A model generated the notes under the pieces. It was not told where the DNA came from. It searched no databases and saw only the letters and a program-made list of their open reading frames with translations. From Marinomonas sp. SBI8L (GTDB taxonomy: Bacteria; Pseudomonadota; Gammaproteobacteria; Pseudomonadales; Marinomonadaceae): a stretch of 64,000 bases of DNA. Location of the stretch: positions 390,032-454,031 of the forward strand of contig NZ_JSEO01000003.1 of NCBI RefSeq assembly GCF_001624705.1, given 5' to 3'. This document shows, piece by piece, positions 52,884-61,736 of this stretch. The stretch's first letter is position 1. Every line of letters begins with the position of its first letter. Both the position numbers and the translations under genes were made by a program.

Positions 52884-53621
52884 ATGAAAAGTTTGGCGCT
52901 AACACTTTCTTTATTAGGTGCAAATGCTTCTTTATTTGCACATGACCTTATACAAGTGGTGACGGAGGATTTGAGACCGTTTAACTATTTAGAGAATGGG
53001 GAAATTGTCGGATCAAGCACAGCTTTGGTTCGCAAAGTGTTGCAAGAAGCAAAGGTAGAGGCCAAGTTTCAGCTTCATCCTTGGGCAAGATCCTATGCAA
53101 TGGCACAAAGGGATGAAAATACCCTGATTTATACCATCAATAGAACGCCTGCTAGAGAAGCAAAATTTAAATGGATTGGGCTATTAGGAGCGGAAGAGAA
53201 TGACACTTTTTTCTTTAAGCTTGCTGCAAACAATAAGATTCAAGTCCAGACTTTAGAGCAGGCAAAGCAGTACTCTATAGGTGTCAGTTTGCATGATGTA
53301 AACCATGAAATTCTAAAGTCTGAAGGCTTTAATCGTATTCATGCTGTCTCTCAGTTTAATCAAAGTGTGCAAATGTTGTTACGAGATAGGATTGATTTAA
53401 TTGTTGGCTCTTATCCTGTCTTGTTAGAAGCCTGTAACCATCTAAATATTTCTATTGATGAGATAGAAGCCGTGACATCATTTAGAGCTTCTAGGCCTTA
53501 TATGGCCATGAGCAAGTCTACTTCAGAGAAAATGGCGAACCGTTTAAAGGCCTCCTATCAAAAGCTTGTCTCTATGGGAGAGATACCAGACTTTGAGGCC
53601 CAAATAACAGCGGTAGAGTAA
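52884..53621 (+). CDS. Exported amino-acid-type substrate-binding protein (SBP_bac_3)
   Basis: 245 residues. Signal peptide about 1-19 (LALTLSLLGANASLFA). The mature part reads IQVVTEDLRPFNYLENGEIVGSSTALVRKVL, then FQLHPWARSYAMAQRDENTLIYTINRTPAREAKFKWIG, a pattern of orphan solute-binding proteins. No transporter genes adjoin it. The stop is 8 bp before a mobile element copy, which may serve as its terminator. Related in family to the gene at 14909. Confidence 0.84.
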   Translation: MKSLALTLSLLGANASLFAHDLIQVVTEDLRPFNYLENGEIVGSSTALVRKVLQEAKVEAKFQLHPWARSYAMAQRDENTLIYTINRTPAREAKFKWIGLLGAEENDTFFFKLAANNKIQVQTLEQAKQYSIGVSLHDVNHEILKSEGFNRIHAVSQFNQSVQMLLRDRIDLIVGSYPVLLEACNHLNISIDEIEAVTSFRASRPYMAMSKSTSEKMANRLKASYQKLVSMGEIPDFEAQITAVE

Positions 53622-53629
53622 ATAGCTTA

Positions 53630-53894
53630 AGGAACCTTCGATTAAGTCACCTCTTCTCAGTCTTTTCAGAAAAAGTATCAAACAAGGCGTTACTTTGAAG
53701 TAATGTAGGTACCTTTCGAGAAGTGACAACACAGGGGGTTACTTTTTCTGAAAGACCCGAAGGGCGTGGTCTAAAAGCCCTATCTTTACGTTGAGAATCT
53801 TATCAATAGAATAACTATTAAGTTGCGCTCCTCGCCATAAATCTAGCGGCTTTTATCTACACGCTGAGGCGGGAGGACTTAATCGCAGGTTCCT
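53630..53894 (-). mobile_element. 265-bp MITE-like element, copy 5 (full length, reversed)
   Basis: Same length and parts as the other full copies, in the opposite orientation: the left end here is the right end of the others. TA flanks both sides. It lies exactly between the stop codons of two convergent genes (53621 and 53901). Confidence 0.92.
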
Positions 53895-53900
53895 TAAACG

Positions 53901-54320
53901 CTAGCTTGATAAGTTTCTTTGTACTGGGTCATCGCTTAAGTATTCCACGAACTCTACTTCAAACCCTGCAGGGTCGATAAAGTAAACGTTTTTACGATAA
54001 AGGTCCTGCGCACCATTTTTTGCAATCTCATAGCCTGCAGCAAGCAATCTGTTAATGACAGCATCTAAGTTATTGGTGACAAAGGCAAAATGCGCCAAGC
54101 CAACTTGATGCCCATCTAGATCTCTATTTTCACCTTCCCCATGATCACTTAAGGCTATGTATTGGTAATCATCGCCAAAATGTAACCAGTTTCTGGGTTT
54201 GCCGCTCCATTCTCCCTTGCCTTCATCACGTACCTTCCAGTGAGGAAAAACGGCTTGATAAAAATTTAGCATGGCAGGGATATCACTCACCACGAGGTTG
54301 ATATGTTCAAGTTGTATCAT
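53901..54320 (-). CDS. VOC/glyoxalase-family protein
   Basis: 139 residues, a paired beta-alpha-beta-beta-beta domain. MIQLEHINLVVSDIPAMLNFYQAVFPHWKV at the start and VGLAHFAFVTNNLDAVINRLLAAGYE, NVYFIDPAGFEVEFVEYL at the end carry the metal-site residues (His, His, Glu). AAGGAAGACATT precedes the ATG. Substrate unknown. The stop is 6 bp from the mobile element. Confidence 0.83.
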   Translation of the reverse strand: MIQLEHINLVVSDIPAMLNFYQAVFPHWKVRDEGKGEWSGKPRNWLHFGDDYQYIALSDHGEGENRDLDGHQVGLAHFAFVTNNLDAVINRLLAAGYEIAKNGAQDLYRKNVYFIDPAGFEVEFVEYLSDDPVQRNLSS

Positions 54321-54563
54321 AATGTCTTCCTTACAAAAGGGCTGATTGCTTTGAATGACATAAGGTTAAATCCTCAAGTTAACTTGAGGTAAAGTGTTAT
54401 TTTATTCGTTATAAGAATAGTCACTATTGGATCAATCAATAGTTTTGAATGCTCGAAATCATACTGAGAGGATAATTCGAGACGATAGCTAGAGGAGATA
54501 GTTGTAGGAAGTAGCGAGAAGAGAATAGATTAGTACAGAATAGAAAAAGCATATAGGCGAGAC

Positions 54564-54595
54564 ATCAGCAAACCTCGTGCATAAGGTTTGCTGAT
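54564..54595 (-). terminator. Hairpin after the FAD monooxygenase gene
   Basis: ATCAGCAAACCT and AGGTTTGCTGAT are perfect 12-bp arms around an 8-nt loop, 15 bp past the stop at 54610. A T-run follows only further down on the minus strand, so termination may be weak. The 54321-54609 gap is otherwise purine-rich and without genes. Confidence 0.55.
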
Positions 54596-54609
54596 AGACT
54601 AGTTAGCTC

Positions 54610-55869
54610 TTAACGCTGTGAAGGATCTTTATACTCTAGGTACTTATGCTGGGTCGCAATATGGTCTGCTATGTGTTTTGCATCATGCCAAACACCCCAG
54701 ATAAAGGTCGAGCCGCGGCGAGATAACCAAGGCAGGCCGACAAAATAAACACCTGGCTCAGATGACACACCGCGTTGGTGTTGCGGTTTACCTTTGTCAT
54801 CCAGTGCATCTACTTGTAACCAGCTATAGTCAGTGGCAAAACCCGTTGCCCAGATGATAGAAGTAACACCTGCTTCAGCTAGGTCTAGCTCAAGCACTGG
54901 GTTAGTCACACAGTCTGGCTCTGGGAAGGTAAAACGCGCTTCAGGCTCTTCCGGTAAATCTAGGCCGTTTTGCTTAATATACTCATCAGCTGCATCTAAT
55001 AGGGCCAAATAGTTCTCATCACCTTTTGCTAGATTAGTCGCTAGGTCGTTTTGAAAACTTACTTTATCACCATCAAAAGCTTTGGTTAGACCAACCAGTG
55101 TCATGCCTTTATGAGCCAAACCTCTAAAGTCCACAGTATGGCCACCATTTGCACCACTTACAGCAATAGTGACATGCTCGGTACCAGGCTTCATTGCGGC
55201 TGCATCCCATTCACCCAGTACACCTAACCACCAGCAGAAATCGCGGTTACGATAAGCGCGAGGCGGACGGTCATGGGCGCCGACAGAAAGGTAAACCTTC
55301 TTACCTGAATTTTGTAGTTCGTCGGCAATCTGTACACCAGAAGAACCAGCACCTACGACTAAAACTGCGCCTTCAGGAAGTTGCTCAGGGTTACGATATT
55401 GAGCTGAATGAATCTGCTCTATCTTATCGGTTTTAGGCGCAATAGGTGGAATAACGGGTTTCTGAAATGGACCAGTCGCTGACACAATACGGTTCGCTTC
55501 AATGACACCGTCAGATGTTTCAATTGTAAAGCCTGGGCGGTTTGTATTACGGGTTGCCTTGGTAACTTCAATGCCAGTACGAATTGGTGCTTTGAATTTT
55601 TTAGCATAATCTACAAAGTAATCAGCAACACGCTCTTTAGGCGCAAATGCATCTTGATCAAGGTCTTCAAACTCTAGCCCAGGAAACCTATCATGCCATG
55701 CTGGACCATTGGCAACTAACGAGTCCCAACGCATAGTACGCCAGCATTCGGCGATGCGATTACGCTCAAGTACAAGATGAGGAATATTTAACTTTGTAAG
55801 ATGTTCGCTGGTGGCTATACCGGCCTGACCGGCACCAATAATAAGCGTATCAATTTTTTCAACTGCCAT
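54610..55869 (-). CDS. Flavin-containing monooxygenase-like (CzcO/YhiN-type) oxidoreductase
   Basis: 419 residues from the ATG at 55869 (AAGGATACTGAA upstream); a longer frame to 55932 is unsupported. FAD motif TLIIGAGQAGIATSEHL, second dinucleotide motif VLVVGAGSSGVQIADEL, and the late IIWATGFATDYSWL of FMO-like proteins. It should use NADPH and oxygen to oxidise a small nucleophile; the substrate is unknown. Stand-alone, a hairpin follows. Confidence 0.85.
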   Translation of the reverse strand: MAVEKIDTLIIGAGQAGIATSEHLTKLNIPHLVLERNRIAECWRTMRWDSLVANGPAWHDRFPGLEFEDLDQDAFAPKERVADYFVDYAKKFKAPIRTGIEVTKATRNTNRPGFTIETSDGVIEANRIVSATGPFQKPVIPPIAPKTDKIEQIHSAQYRNPEQLPEGAVLVVGAGSSGVQIADELQNSGKKVYLSVGAHDRPPRAYRNRDFCWWLGVLGEWDAAAMKPGTEHVTIAVSGANGGHTVDFRGLAHKGMTLVGLTKAFDGDKVSFQNDLATNLAKGDENYLALLDAADEYIKQNGLDLPEEPEARFTFPEPDCVTNPVLELDLAEAGVTSIIWATGFATDYSWLQVDALDDKGKPQHQRGVSSEPGVYFVGLPWLSRRGSTFIWGVWHDAKHIADHIATQHKYLEYKDPSQR

Positions 55870-56244
55870 TTCAGTATCCTTTTTTATTCTTCTGCAGCCG
55901 TATGGCTGAGTGGTTAGATCAAACTGTTCCACAATGGGTGGGTCAGTAGAGCCGGATTTGTCTTCAGAATATTTGCTTAGGAGTCCTAGATTATGGGAGT
56001 GATATATTTGGTTATTTGTCCTGATGCTTTTTACTGCGTCTAACCAAGTTTTCTGCCGATAACCTGCTCCTCCTATGCCTAAATAGGTTATGAGGAAACA
56101 CCTTATTGGTAAAACATTATTAACTTTATAAAAGCATCAAAAAAACTGATGCAGGATGGCAAAATTAACACCTAAGTCCCATAGACAAGCGGGAAAGGCT
56201 TTATTATTTTGAGATGCTTAAAAAGGCTTATTAGAGGGAAAGTT
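55870..56244. other. Intergenic stretch without recognised features
   Basis: A 375-bp gap between divergent genes. It must hold the promoters of both, but I see no clear palindrome or element. A 17-bp match to the D-arm region of tRNA-Ser genes at about 55900-55916 is isolated and was rejected. Confidence 0.6.
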
Positions 56245-56919
56245 ATGTCGTTAGTACTTGCATTTGATGTGTATGGCACCTTAATCAATACTCAAGGATT
56301 GGTCCCAGAACTGGAAGCCATTATAGGGCGCAAGGCCGAAGCATTTTCCCAAAGATGGCGAGAAAAGCAGCTAGAATATGCTTTTAGACGAGGCTTGATG
56401 CAGTCTTATCAAGACTTCTCTGTTTGTACCAAAGACGCGCTGGAATATACCTGCCTTGAGATGGAAACTCCCTTAACCCAGTTACAAAAAAACGAACTGC
56501 TTCAAGCCTATGCAAGCTTGCCTGCTTTTGATGATGTAAAACCTGCCTTGGCGCAACTTAAAGAAGCTGGCGTACAATTGTATGCTTTCTCGAATGGCAC
56601 TAAAGCGGCTGTTACTCGGTTACTAAAGCATGCGGGTATTCATGATTATTTTATTGATATTGTCAGTGTTGAAGAGCTTCAAACCTTTAAGCCTAATCCC
56701 AGTGTCTACCAGCTTTTCTTAGATAAAACAGGCGCAGAAAAAACCAATACTTGGCTGATCTCAAGTAATAGCTTTGATCTTATTGGGGCACTTTCTTTTG
56801 GCTTTAATGCCGCTTGGGTAAAGCGTTCAGATAAGGCCATATTTGACCCTTGGGGAATGACGGCAAGTTTGACCGTAAGTGAGTTGGGAGAATTAGCTGA
56901 ATTTGTCGTTAGCAAATAA
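56245..56919 (+). CDS. Haloacid dehalogenase type II-like protein
   Basis: 224 residues from the ATG at 56245 (GAGGGAAAG upstream). Motifs of L-2-haloacid dehalogenases: AFDVYGTLINT (nucleophile Asp), FSNGTKAAV, Lys in TFKPNPSVYQLF, and ISSNSFDLIGALSFGFNAAWVKR. The enzyme hydrolyses 2-haloalkanoic acids to hydroxyacids with inversion. Substrate residues were not checked, so another HAD phosphatase role remains possible. Confidence 0.84.
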   Translation: MSLVLAFDVYGTLINTQGLVPELEAIIGRKAEAFSQRWREKQLEYAFRRGLMQSYQDFSVCTKDALEYTCLEMETPLTQLQKNELLQAYASLPAFDDVKPALAQLKEAGVQLYAFSNGTKAAVTRLLKHAGIHDYFIDIVSVEELQTFKPNPSVYQLFLDKTGAEKTNTWLISSNSFDLIGALSFGFNAAWVKRSDKAIFDPWGMTASLTVSELGELAEFVVSK

Positions 56920-57005
56920 GCCTCTTTTGGGCGCTTTTATCCTCAGCTAAACTTGCTTTAAATCTGTTATATTCTGCTAATAACGGATTAATCTTGAAGT
57001 AAATT

Positions 57006-57485
57006 ATGATGCATGACTCCTTGACAAGTCCTTTTTATATTGAACATGGCGTTCGACTGGTTGAAAGCTATAAACGTCTAACAAGCAATGATTTGCTTAC
57101 CTATAACGGTATGAATAGTGACGCTTCATTAAGTATTATCGAGCAATTAGATAATGCGCCTTTTGTACTACTATCCCATGGTTTAGGCGACGACCCTATT
57201 TTCAATTTTGGTAATAAAAGCGCACTCGAATTATTTGAAATAGACTGGCAGGGTCTGACTAAAATGCCTTCTCGCTTATCTGCTGAAACCATTAATCAGG
57301 CAGATAGGGAATACCTTTTAGAGACAGTGACTCGTCAAGGCTATATTGACGATTATTCTGGTGTGCGTATTTCAGCTAAAGGAAAACGCTTTATGATAAA
57401 ACAGGCTATTGTATGGAATATCATAGATGCGAAGGGCGGCTATTTTGGCCAAGCTGCCATCTTTTCACACTGGGGCTTTTTATAA
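57006..57485 (+). CDS. MEKHLA domain protein
   Basis: 159 residues. A stand-alone MEKHLA/PAS-like domain: FGNKSALELFEIDWQGLTKMPSRLSAETINQADREYLLETVTRQGYIDDYSGVRIS, KGKRFMIKQAIVWNIIDAKGGYFGQAAIFSHW. This matches the bacterial version of a domain first seen in plant HD-ZIP III proteins. A sensory role is usually assumed; ligand unknown. Two consecutive ATGs serve as possible starts. Confidence 0.88.
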   Translation: MMHDSLTSPFYIEHGVRLVESYKRLTSNDLLTYNGMNSDASLSIIEQLDNAPFVLLSHGLGDDPIFNFGNKSALELFEIDWQGLTKMPSRLSAETINQADREYLLETVTRQGYIDDYSGVRISAKGKRFMIKQAIVWNIIDAKGGYFGQAAIFSHWGFL

Positions 57486-57591
57486 CTAGCCCTTCTTATT
57501 CAAAGCGCTTTTCAATGAGGGCTTTTCTTACTTAATTTAGCGTGAATACTGCTATGAAAATGAAGGGACAGGAAAATAAGGTGTTAGAACA

Positions 57592-57909
57592 ATGAAAGGA
57601 TTAGGTCTCGTTTCTCTTATGAGCTTGGTATTGATGTCAGTTGCCTGTTCATCCAATAGTAGTGTGCCTCAAGCCGGGATGAGTCTAGAAGAAAGGCGTC
57701 AGCTTAATGATATTGTTGCTAACCATGAATTCTACTCAGGTTGCGTGACAGAAGAGATTGCAGATCTTAAAGCCGAGTTTTGTGACTCCCAAAATCAATG
57801 CAGTCAATCACATAGTGATAACAAGGTAAATGAACAGGATTTCACAGATCAGCTAGACTATCAGGCATGGCTCAAGATTTATAAAGCCTGTATTGCTAAT
57901 ACACTTTAG
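57592..57909 (+). CDS. Small lipoprotein of unknown function
   Basis: 105 residues. The N-terminus is a lipoprotein signal (LGLVSLMSLVLMSVAC with Cys at 19). The mature part has three further cysteines (SGCVTEE, AEFCDSQNQCSQS) and a last one near the end. It is 15 bp before the nucleotidyltransferase-like gene. No family recognised. Confidence 0.7.
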   Translation: MKGLGLVSLMSLVLMSVACSSNSSVPQAGMSLEERRQLNDIVANHEFYSGCVTEEIADLKAEFCDSQNQCSQSHSDNKVNEQDFTDQLDYQAWLKIYKACIANTL

Positions 57910-57924
57910 TGAGGAATCAAAGGT

Positions 57925-58407
57925 ATGAAGAATTATAAAATGGACTTGGATAAGGTGAAAAATGCACTGCTTTGGGTTCAATCCATTTTAGAACGAGCTG
58001 ACGTGCCTTATCAGATAGTGGGCGGTCTAGCGGCATACATTTATGGTGCGCAAAGGCCGATAGCAGATATTGACCTTTATATTCCTAAAGAAGATGTGGC
58101 TAAGCTAGAGCAAGAGCTTGCACCTTATATTTCAAAGCCTCTAACCCATTATCTTGAAGGTGAATGGGACCTAGAGTATCTGCAACTGATTTATCAGGAT
58201 CAGAAAATTGAGATCGGTCTAGTGCCTGGGGTGAAGATAAGGAATAAAGACGGTGATTGGGTCAATCAAAATATCGACTTCACCACCTCTGTGATGTCAG
58301 AGTTTGAGGGGGTGAGAGTACCTCTAATGCCTAAAACACAACTTATTCAGTACAAAACTTTGTTAGCAAGAGATGTCGACCTTTTCGATATTCAGGCGAT
58401 AGACTAG
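57925..58407 (+). CDS. Nucleotidyltransferase-like protein
   Basis: 160 residues. The nucleotidyltransferase core is VGGLAAYIYGAQRPIADIDLYI, with the D-x-D metal site in ADIDLYI; the rest resembles the MazG-related or aminoglycoside-type NTases. No toxin partner was recognised next to it. Its TAG stop lies at the edge of a mobile element (58407), so the end may have been altered by the insertion. Confidence 0.78.
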   Translation: MKNYKMDLDKVKNALLWVQSILERADVPYQIVGGLAAYIYGAQRPIADIDLYIPKEDVAKLEQELAPYISKPLTHYLEGEWDLEYLQLIYQDQKIEIGLVPGVKIRNKDGDWVNQNIDFTTSVMSEFEGVRVPLMPKTQLIQYKTLLARDVDLFDIQAID

Positions 58408-58656
58408 GGAAGCTGCGAATAAGTCTCCTCTTCTCAGTCTGCTCTTTTAGGTACATGGGGAAAGTATCAAACAAGGCGTTATGTTTTCTGAAATGATGAG
58501 TAGGTATTATTTAATGACCCGTAGGGCGTGGTCTAAAAGCCCTATCTTTATGTTGAGGACCTTATCAATAGAATAACTATTAAGTTTCGCTCCTCGTCAT
58601 AAACCTAGAGGCTTTTATCCACACGCTGAGGCGGGAGAATTTATCCGCAGGTTCCC
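58407..58656 (-). mobile_element. MITE-like element, copy 6 (250 bp, diverged, reversed)
   Basis: Both terminal repeats are present but changed (GGGAAGC... and ...GGTTCCC), and the centre has lost part of the internal stem. It overlaps the stop codon of the gene to its left, and ends just before the AAGGAG ribosome binding site of the gene to its right. Confidence 0.85.
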
Positions 58657-58669
58657 AAGGAGACCAGCC

Positions 58670-59032
58670 ATGAAATACACTCTCTATTGTCATAGGATTT
58701 TTTGTTTCAATTTTGAGCAAAGTATCGCTTTTTACGCGGACACTTTAGGCCTTCCTTTAAAGAGTGTGAATGATGAATTTGGTTGGGCTGAGTTTTCATT
58801 GCCCGGGGGCACGTTAGCGATTGAGCAACAAGATCCAAATGATGAAGAGGCTCACTCTTTAGTGGGCCGCTTTTTAGGTATCAGTTTACAAGTGGATAAT
58901 TTGGATGAGGTTTATGCTGAACTAATTTCAAAAGGCGTAAACTTTCAAGGACCACCGGAAAAACAAGAATGGGGAGCGAGCCTTGCTCATTTTAAAGACC
59001 CTGATGGTAATATCTTGACCTTATTAGGTTAA
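58670..59032 (+). CDS. VOC/glyoxalase-family protein
   Basis: 120 residues. CHRIFCFNFEQSIAFYADTLGLPLKSVNDEFGWAEFSLPGG and LGISLQVDNLDEVYAELISKGVNFQ, LAHFKDPDGNILTLLG give the usual fold; Glu and His metal ligands are partly present. AAGGAG precedes the ATG, at the element border, so its promoter may lie in or beyond the element. Substrate unknown. Confidence 0.82.
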   Translation: MKYTLYCHRIFCFNFEQSIAFYADTLGLPLKSVNDEFGWAEFSLPGGTLAIEQQDPNDEEAHSLVGRFLGISLQVDNLDEVYAELISKGVNFQGPPEKQEWGASLAHFKDPDGNILTLLG

Positions 59033-59091
59033 GAGCTCAGCGTAAGGCTTAAGAGCGAGTGAGCAGATCATCAAGTATCAGCATGAGCTCA

Positions 59092-59910
59092 TCAAAAACG
59101 GGCTCTAAAATGCCACTCATCTTCTTTAATATCATTTCGAATATTTTGGCGAATGCCGCTTTCTATCTCATCAGAATCTAGATCATAAAGACCACATAGT
59201 TTAAATGCCTTACGAAAACTCACTTCTTGCCCTAGGTACTCGTATACAACTCGGGTGCAGCAGGGCATACGCTCCCCACTACCAGACACGCCTAATCTAA
59301 GACCCGTTAGGCAATCGATACGATTCTTAAATGAAGGGAAGAGTATGGTTTGCGTGATTTCATACTCGGTCAGGGTTTCAAAATCCATCATAAAGATACG
59401 GTCAGATAAATATTGCACCATGCCCTTATATTTACCATGAAACACATGGCGCCTACCTTTTTTTTGAATGCGCTCCGTACGCTGAAAATAGGTTTTACCA
59501 GCATGTTTTTCAAGACAAACTAGGGTTCTTAAAATCTTGCCCGGATAAGCCATAGAAAGGTAATACTCAAAATAATAACCTAGGTATTTATCTAAACCTT
59601 TTTGCCCCATTTGCATGACTCTTTGTTGATACATGAGCGCAGGGTCAGAAGTCGGGGCTGCTGGTGCATTAAAAGGTTCTGGCTTGACTTGAACAAGGCG
59701 TTGAAACTGCTGATGAGGTAATTTTATCTCTTCAACTTCGACGCCAAAGAAATCACAAAAGCGTCGTAGCGTATTGGTTGATGGAAAGGTTGTGCCATTA
59801 AGGTAACGATTAAATTGGGCACGATTAATTTCAAGCCGACGACAGACTTCAGAAATAGACTTATAGAAGCTGCAAAGTAATTTGAGATTGGCTTGAAAAT
59901 CTTTATTCAT
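59092..59910 (-). CDS. XRE-type helix-turn-helix regulator
   Basis: 272 residues. The N-terminal HTH reads LLCSFYKSISEVCRRLEINRAQFNRYLNGTTFPSTNTLRRFCDFFGVEVEEI. The C-terminal 180 residues form an unnamed domain (KTYFQRTERIQKKGRRHVFHGKYKGMVQYL), presumably for ligand sensing. Divergent from aspartase; a 39-bp palindrome lies between. Likely a regulator of aspA (inference). Confidence 0.82.
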   Translation of the reverse strand: MNKDFQANLKLLCSFYKSISEVCRRLEINRAQFNRYLNGTTFPSTNTLRRFCDFFGVEVEEIKLPHQQFQRLVQVKPEPFNAPAAPTSDPALMYQQRVMQMGQKGLDKYLGYYFEYYLSMAYPGKILRTLVCLEKHAGKTYFQRTERIQKKGRRHVFHGKYKGMVQYLSDRIFMMDFETLTEYEITQTILFPSFKNRIDCLTGLRLGVSGSGERMPCCTRVVYEYLGQEVSFRKAFKLCGLYDLDSDEIESGIRQNIRNDIKEDEWHFRARF

Positions 59911-59944
59911 ATCATCTACCCAGAAAGTGCTTAGATTGAAGTTA

Positions 59945-59983
59945 TGGTGCTACTTGGTGCTAATTTAGCATCAAGTAGCATCA
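59945..59983. promoter_or_regulatory. 39-bp near-perfect palindrome between XRE gene and aspA
   Basis: Arms of 19 bp around one central base (59964), with only two G/T mismatches. Each arm holds two GRTGCTA units 10 bp apart (one helical turn), so four half-sites line up on one DNA face. It lies 35 bp in front of the XRE start. Probable binding site of that regulator. Confidence 0.78.
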
Positions 59984-60135
59984 AAATGATACAGGTTACA
60001 AACTACCTAAAGGTATAGTGCTCACGTTACATTAACTCTGCTTGCTTGAAATACAGCGTTTTGCTTTGTCCTGATCGCTATCAGGGCGAGGCTTTTTTTG
60101 CTAGTTCGGTATCTTGAATGAAAGGGTTAACAGAG

Positions 60136-61536
60136 ATGACAATGCGTTTAGAGTATGACTTGTTGGGTCAACTGGAAGTGCCAGCTGATGCTTATTATGG
60201 AATTCAAACCTTAAGAGCGGCGCGAAACTTCTCTGTTACAGGTGTTCCTATCTCACACTTTCCTGACTTAATTGTGGCGCTCGCCATGGTGAAAGCCGCC
60301 TCAGCAAGAACCAATCAAGCTCTAAATCTCATTTCAGAAAAAAAAGCAGAAGCTATAGTGGGCGCTTGCGAAGAGCTCATCATAGGGAATTATCATGACC
60401 AATTCATTGTGGATGTGATTCAAGGTGGCGCTGGCACCTCTACCAACATGAACGCCAATGAAGTCATTGCCAATATTGGCCTAGAGTTGATGGGACACCA
60501 TAAAGGAGAGTATCAGTACCTTCACCCAAATGATGATGTGAACTGCTGCCAATCTACCAATGATGCTTACCCAACAGCAGCCTGCTTAGGCATTCAATAT
60601 GCGGCAGAAAACTTTATCCCTAGCTTAAGTTCTCTAAAAGCGGCGTTAGAAGATAAAGGCCGTGAGTTTTCTCATATCTTAAAAATGGGCCGTACTCAGT
60701 TACAAGATGCAGTACCTATGACACTTGGCCAAGAGTTTGATGCGTTTGCAGTTAACCTAGGTGAAGACATAGACAGAATTCATGAAGCCTGCGCGCTTTT
60801 ATGTGAAGTGAACCTAGGCGGAACCGCAATAGGCACAGGTATCAATACACCTGCAGGTTACGCCAAGCTTGCTGTCGCAAATCTTGCCGAGTTATCTGCT
60901 AAACCATTCATCCCAGCTTCGAACTTAGTTGAGGCAACGTCTGATATGGGAGCCTTTGTTTTCTTCTCCGGCATATTAAAGCGTCTTGCAATCAAGCTAA
61001 GTAAGATGAGTAATGACCTTAGACTGCTCTCAAGTGGTCCAAGAACGGGTTTAGGCGAGATCCAATTACCTGCCATGCAACCTGGCTCTTCCATTATGCC
61101 GGGTAAAGTAAACCCTGTGATTCCAGAAGCGATGAACCAAACCGCTTATCAGGTGATGGCATCGGACATGGCCGTTTCATTGGCCGCAGAAGCGGGGCAG
61201 TTGCAGCTTAATGCGATGGAACCCATGATTATCTACAATCTGCTTAACTCGCTTAAGATGCTTACTCAAGCCTGTGAAATGATGGAGAACCGCTGTATTA
61301 AAGGTATCAAGGCTAACGAAGAAGCCTGTGCTGCCCATGTGGATAATAGTATTGGTATCATCACAGCACTTGTGCCTCATATTGGTTATGCCAATGCATC
61401 TCGTATTGCTAATACGGCTTTGCATACGGGTAATACAGTGAAAGCCTTGATCATAGAAGAAGCCCTATTAACTGAAGACGAAGTAAACCAGTTATTAAGC
61501 CCAGAAAACATGGTTGCTCCCGCCCTTAGCGCCTAG
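60136..61536 (+). CDS. aspA: Aspartate ammonia-lyase (aspartase)
   Basis: 466 residues from the ATG at 60136 (AAAGGG about 10 bases upstream); an in-frame ATG at 60118 and one at 60142 are alternatives. Fumarase/aspartase superfamily signature GSSIMPGKVNPV, catalytic region TSTNMNANEVIAN, and the aspartase-typical DALGQLEVPADAYYGIQT start (here DLLGQLEVPADAYYGIQT). Converts L-aspartate to fumarate and ammonia. Divergent from an XRE regulator. Confidence 0.88.
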   Translation: MTMRLEYDLLGQLEVPADAYYGIQTLRAARNFSVTGVPISHFPDLIVALAMVKAASARTNQALNLISEKKAEAIVGACEELIIGNYHDQFIVDVIQGGAGTSTNMNANEVIANIGLELMGHHKGEYQYLHPNDDVNCCQSTNDAYPTAACLGIQYAAENFIPSLSSLKAALEDKGREFSHILKMGRTQLQDAVPMTLGQEFDAFAVNLGEDIDRIHEACALLCEVNLGGTAIGTGINTPAGYAKLAVANLAELSAKPFIPASNLVEATSDMGAFVFFSGILKRLAIKLSKMSNDLRLLSSGPRTGLGEIQLPAMQPGSSIMPGKVNPVIPEAMNQTAYQVMASDMAVSLAAEAGQLQLNAMEPMIIYNLLNSLKMLTQACEMMENRCIKGIKANEEACAAHVDNSIGIITALVPHIGYANASRIANTALHTGNTVKALIIEEALLTEDEVNQLLSPENMVAPALSA

Positions 61537-61550
61537 TCAAAAAACTCTTC

Positions 61551-61578
61551 TTCCTTGCTCGCAACGGTGAGCAAGGAA
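61551..61578. terminator. Hairpin after aspA
   Basis: TTCCTTGCTC and GAGCAAGGAA are perfect 10-bp arms with an 8-nt loop, 14 bp past the aspA stop. No strong T-run follows on the plus strand; the T-run (TTTTTTGAC) is on the minus strand. Confidence 0.55.
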
Positions 61579-61736
61579 AGATGAAATTTCATTATACGAT
61601 TTCTATTTTACTTGCTTCCCCATTACCTGCTTGCTACTTTTTATTTATTATCAAAGGGTTAGCTCTTTCAATTGAAAGGCTACTGAGAAAAAACTGCTGA
61701 AAAAGCACTAAGGATGAAAAGAAGGAAGGAGCCTAA

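Noticed and set aside
55194-55607. Plus- and minus-strand frames inside the FAD monooxygenase gene
   Set aside because: Shadows; low-complexity basic sequences without ribosome binding sites.
55898-55920. TGGCTGAGTGGTTAGA stretch like the 5' part of a tRNA-Ser or tRNA-Leu gene
   Set aside because: No anticodon arm, T-arm or acceptor pairing follows within 90 bp; isolated match.
8791-58656. Reading the 265-bp repeats as REP/ERIC-type or structural RNA elements
   Set aside because: Fixed length, terminal inverted repeats, insertion inside a gene and end-only derivatives fit a mobile element better.
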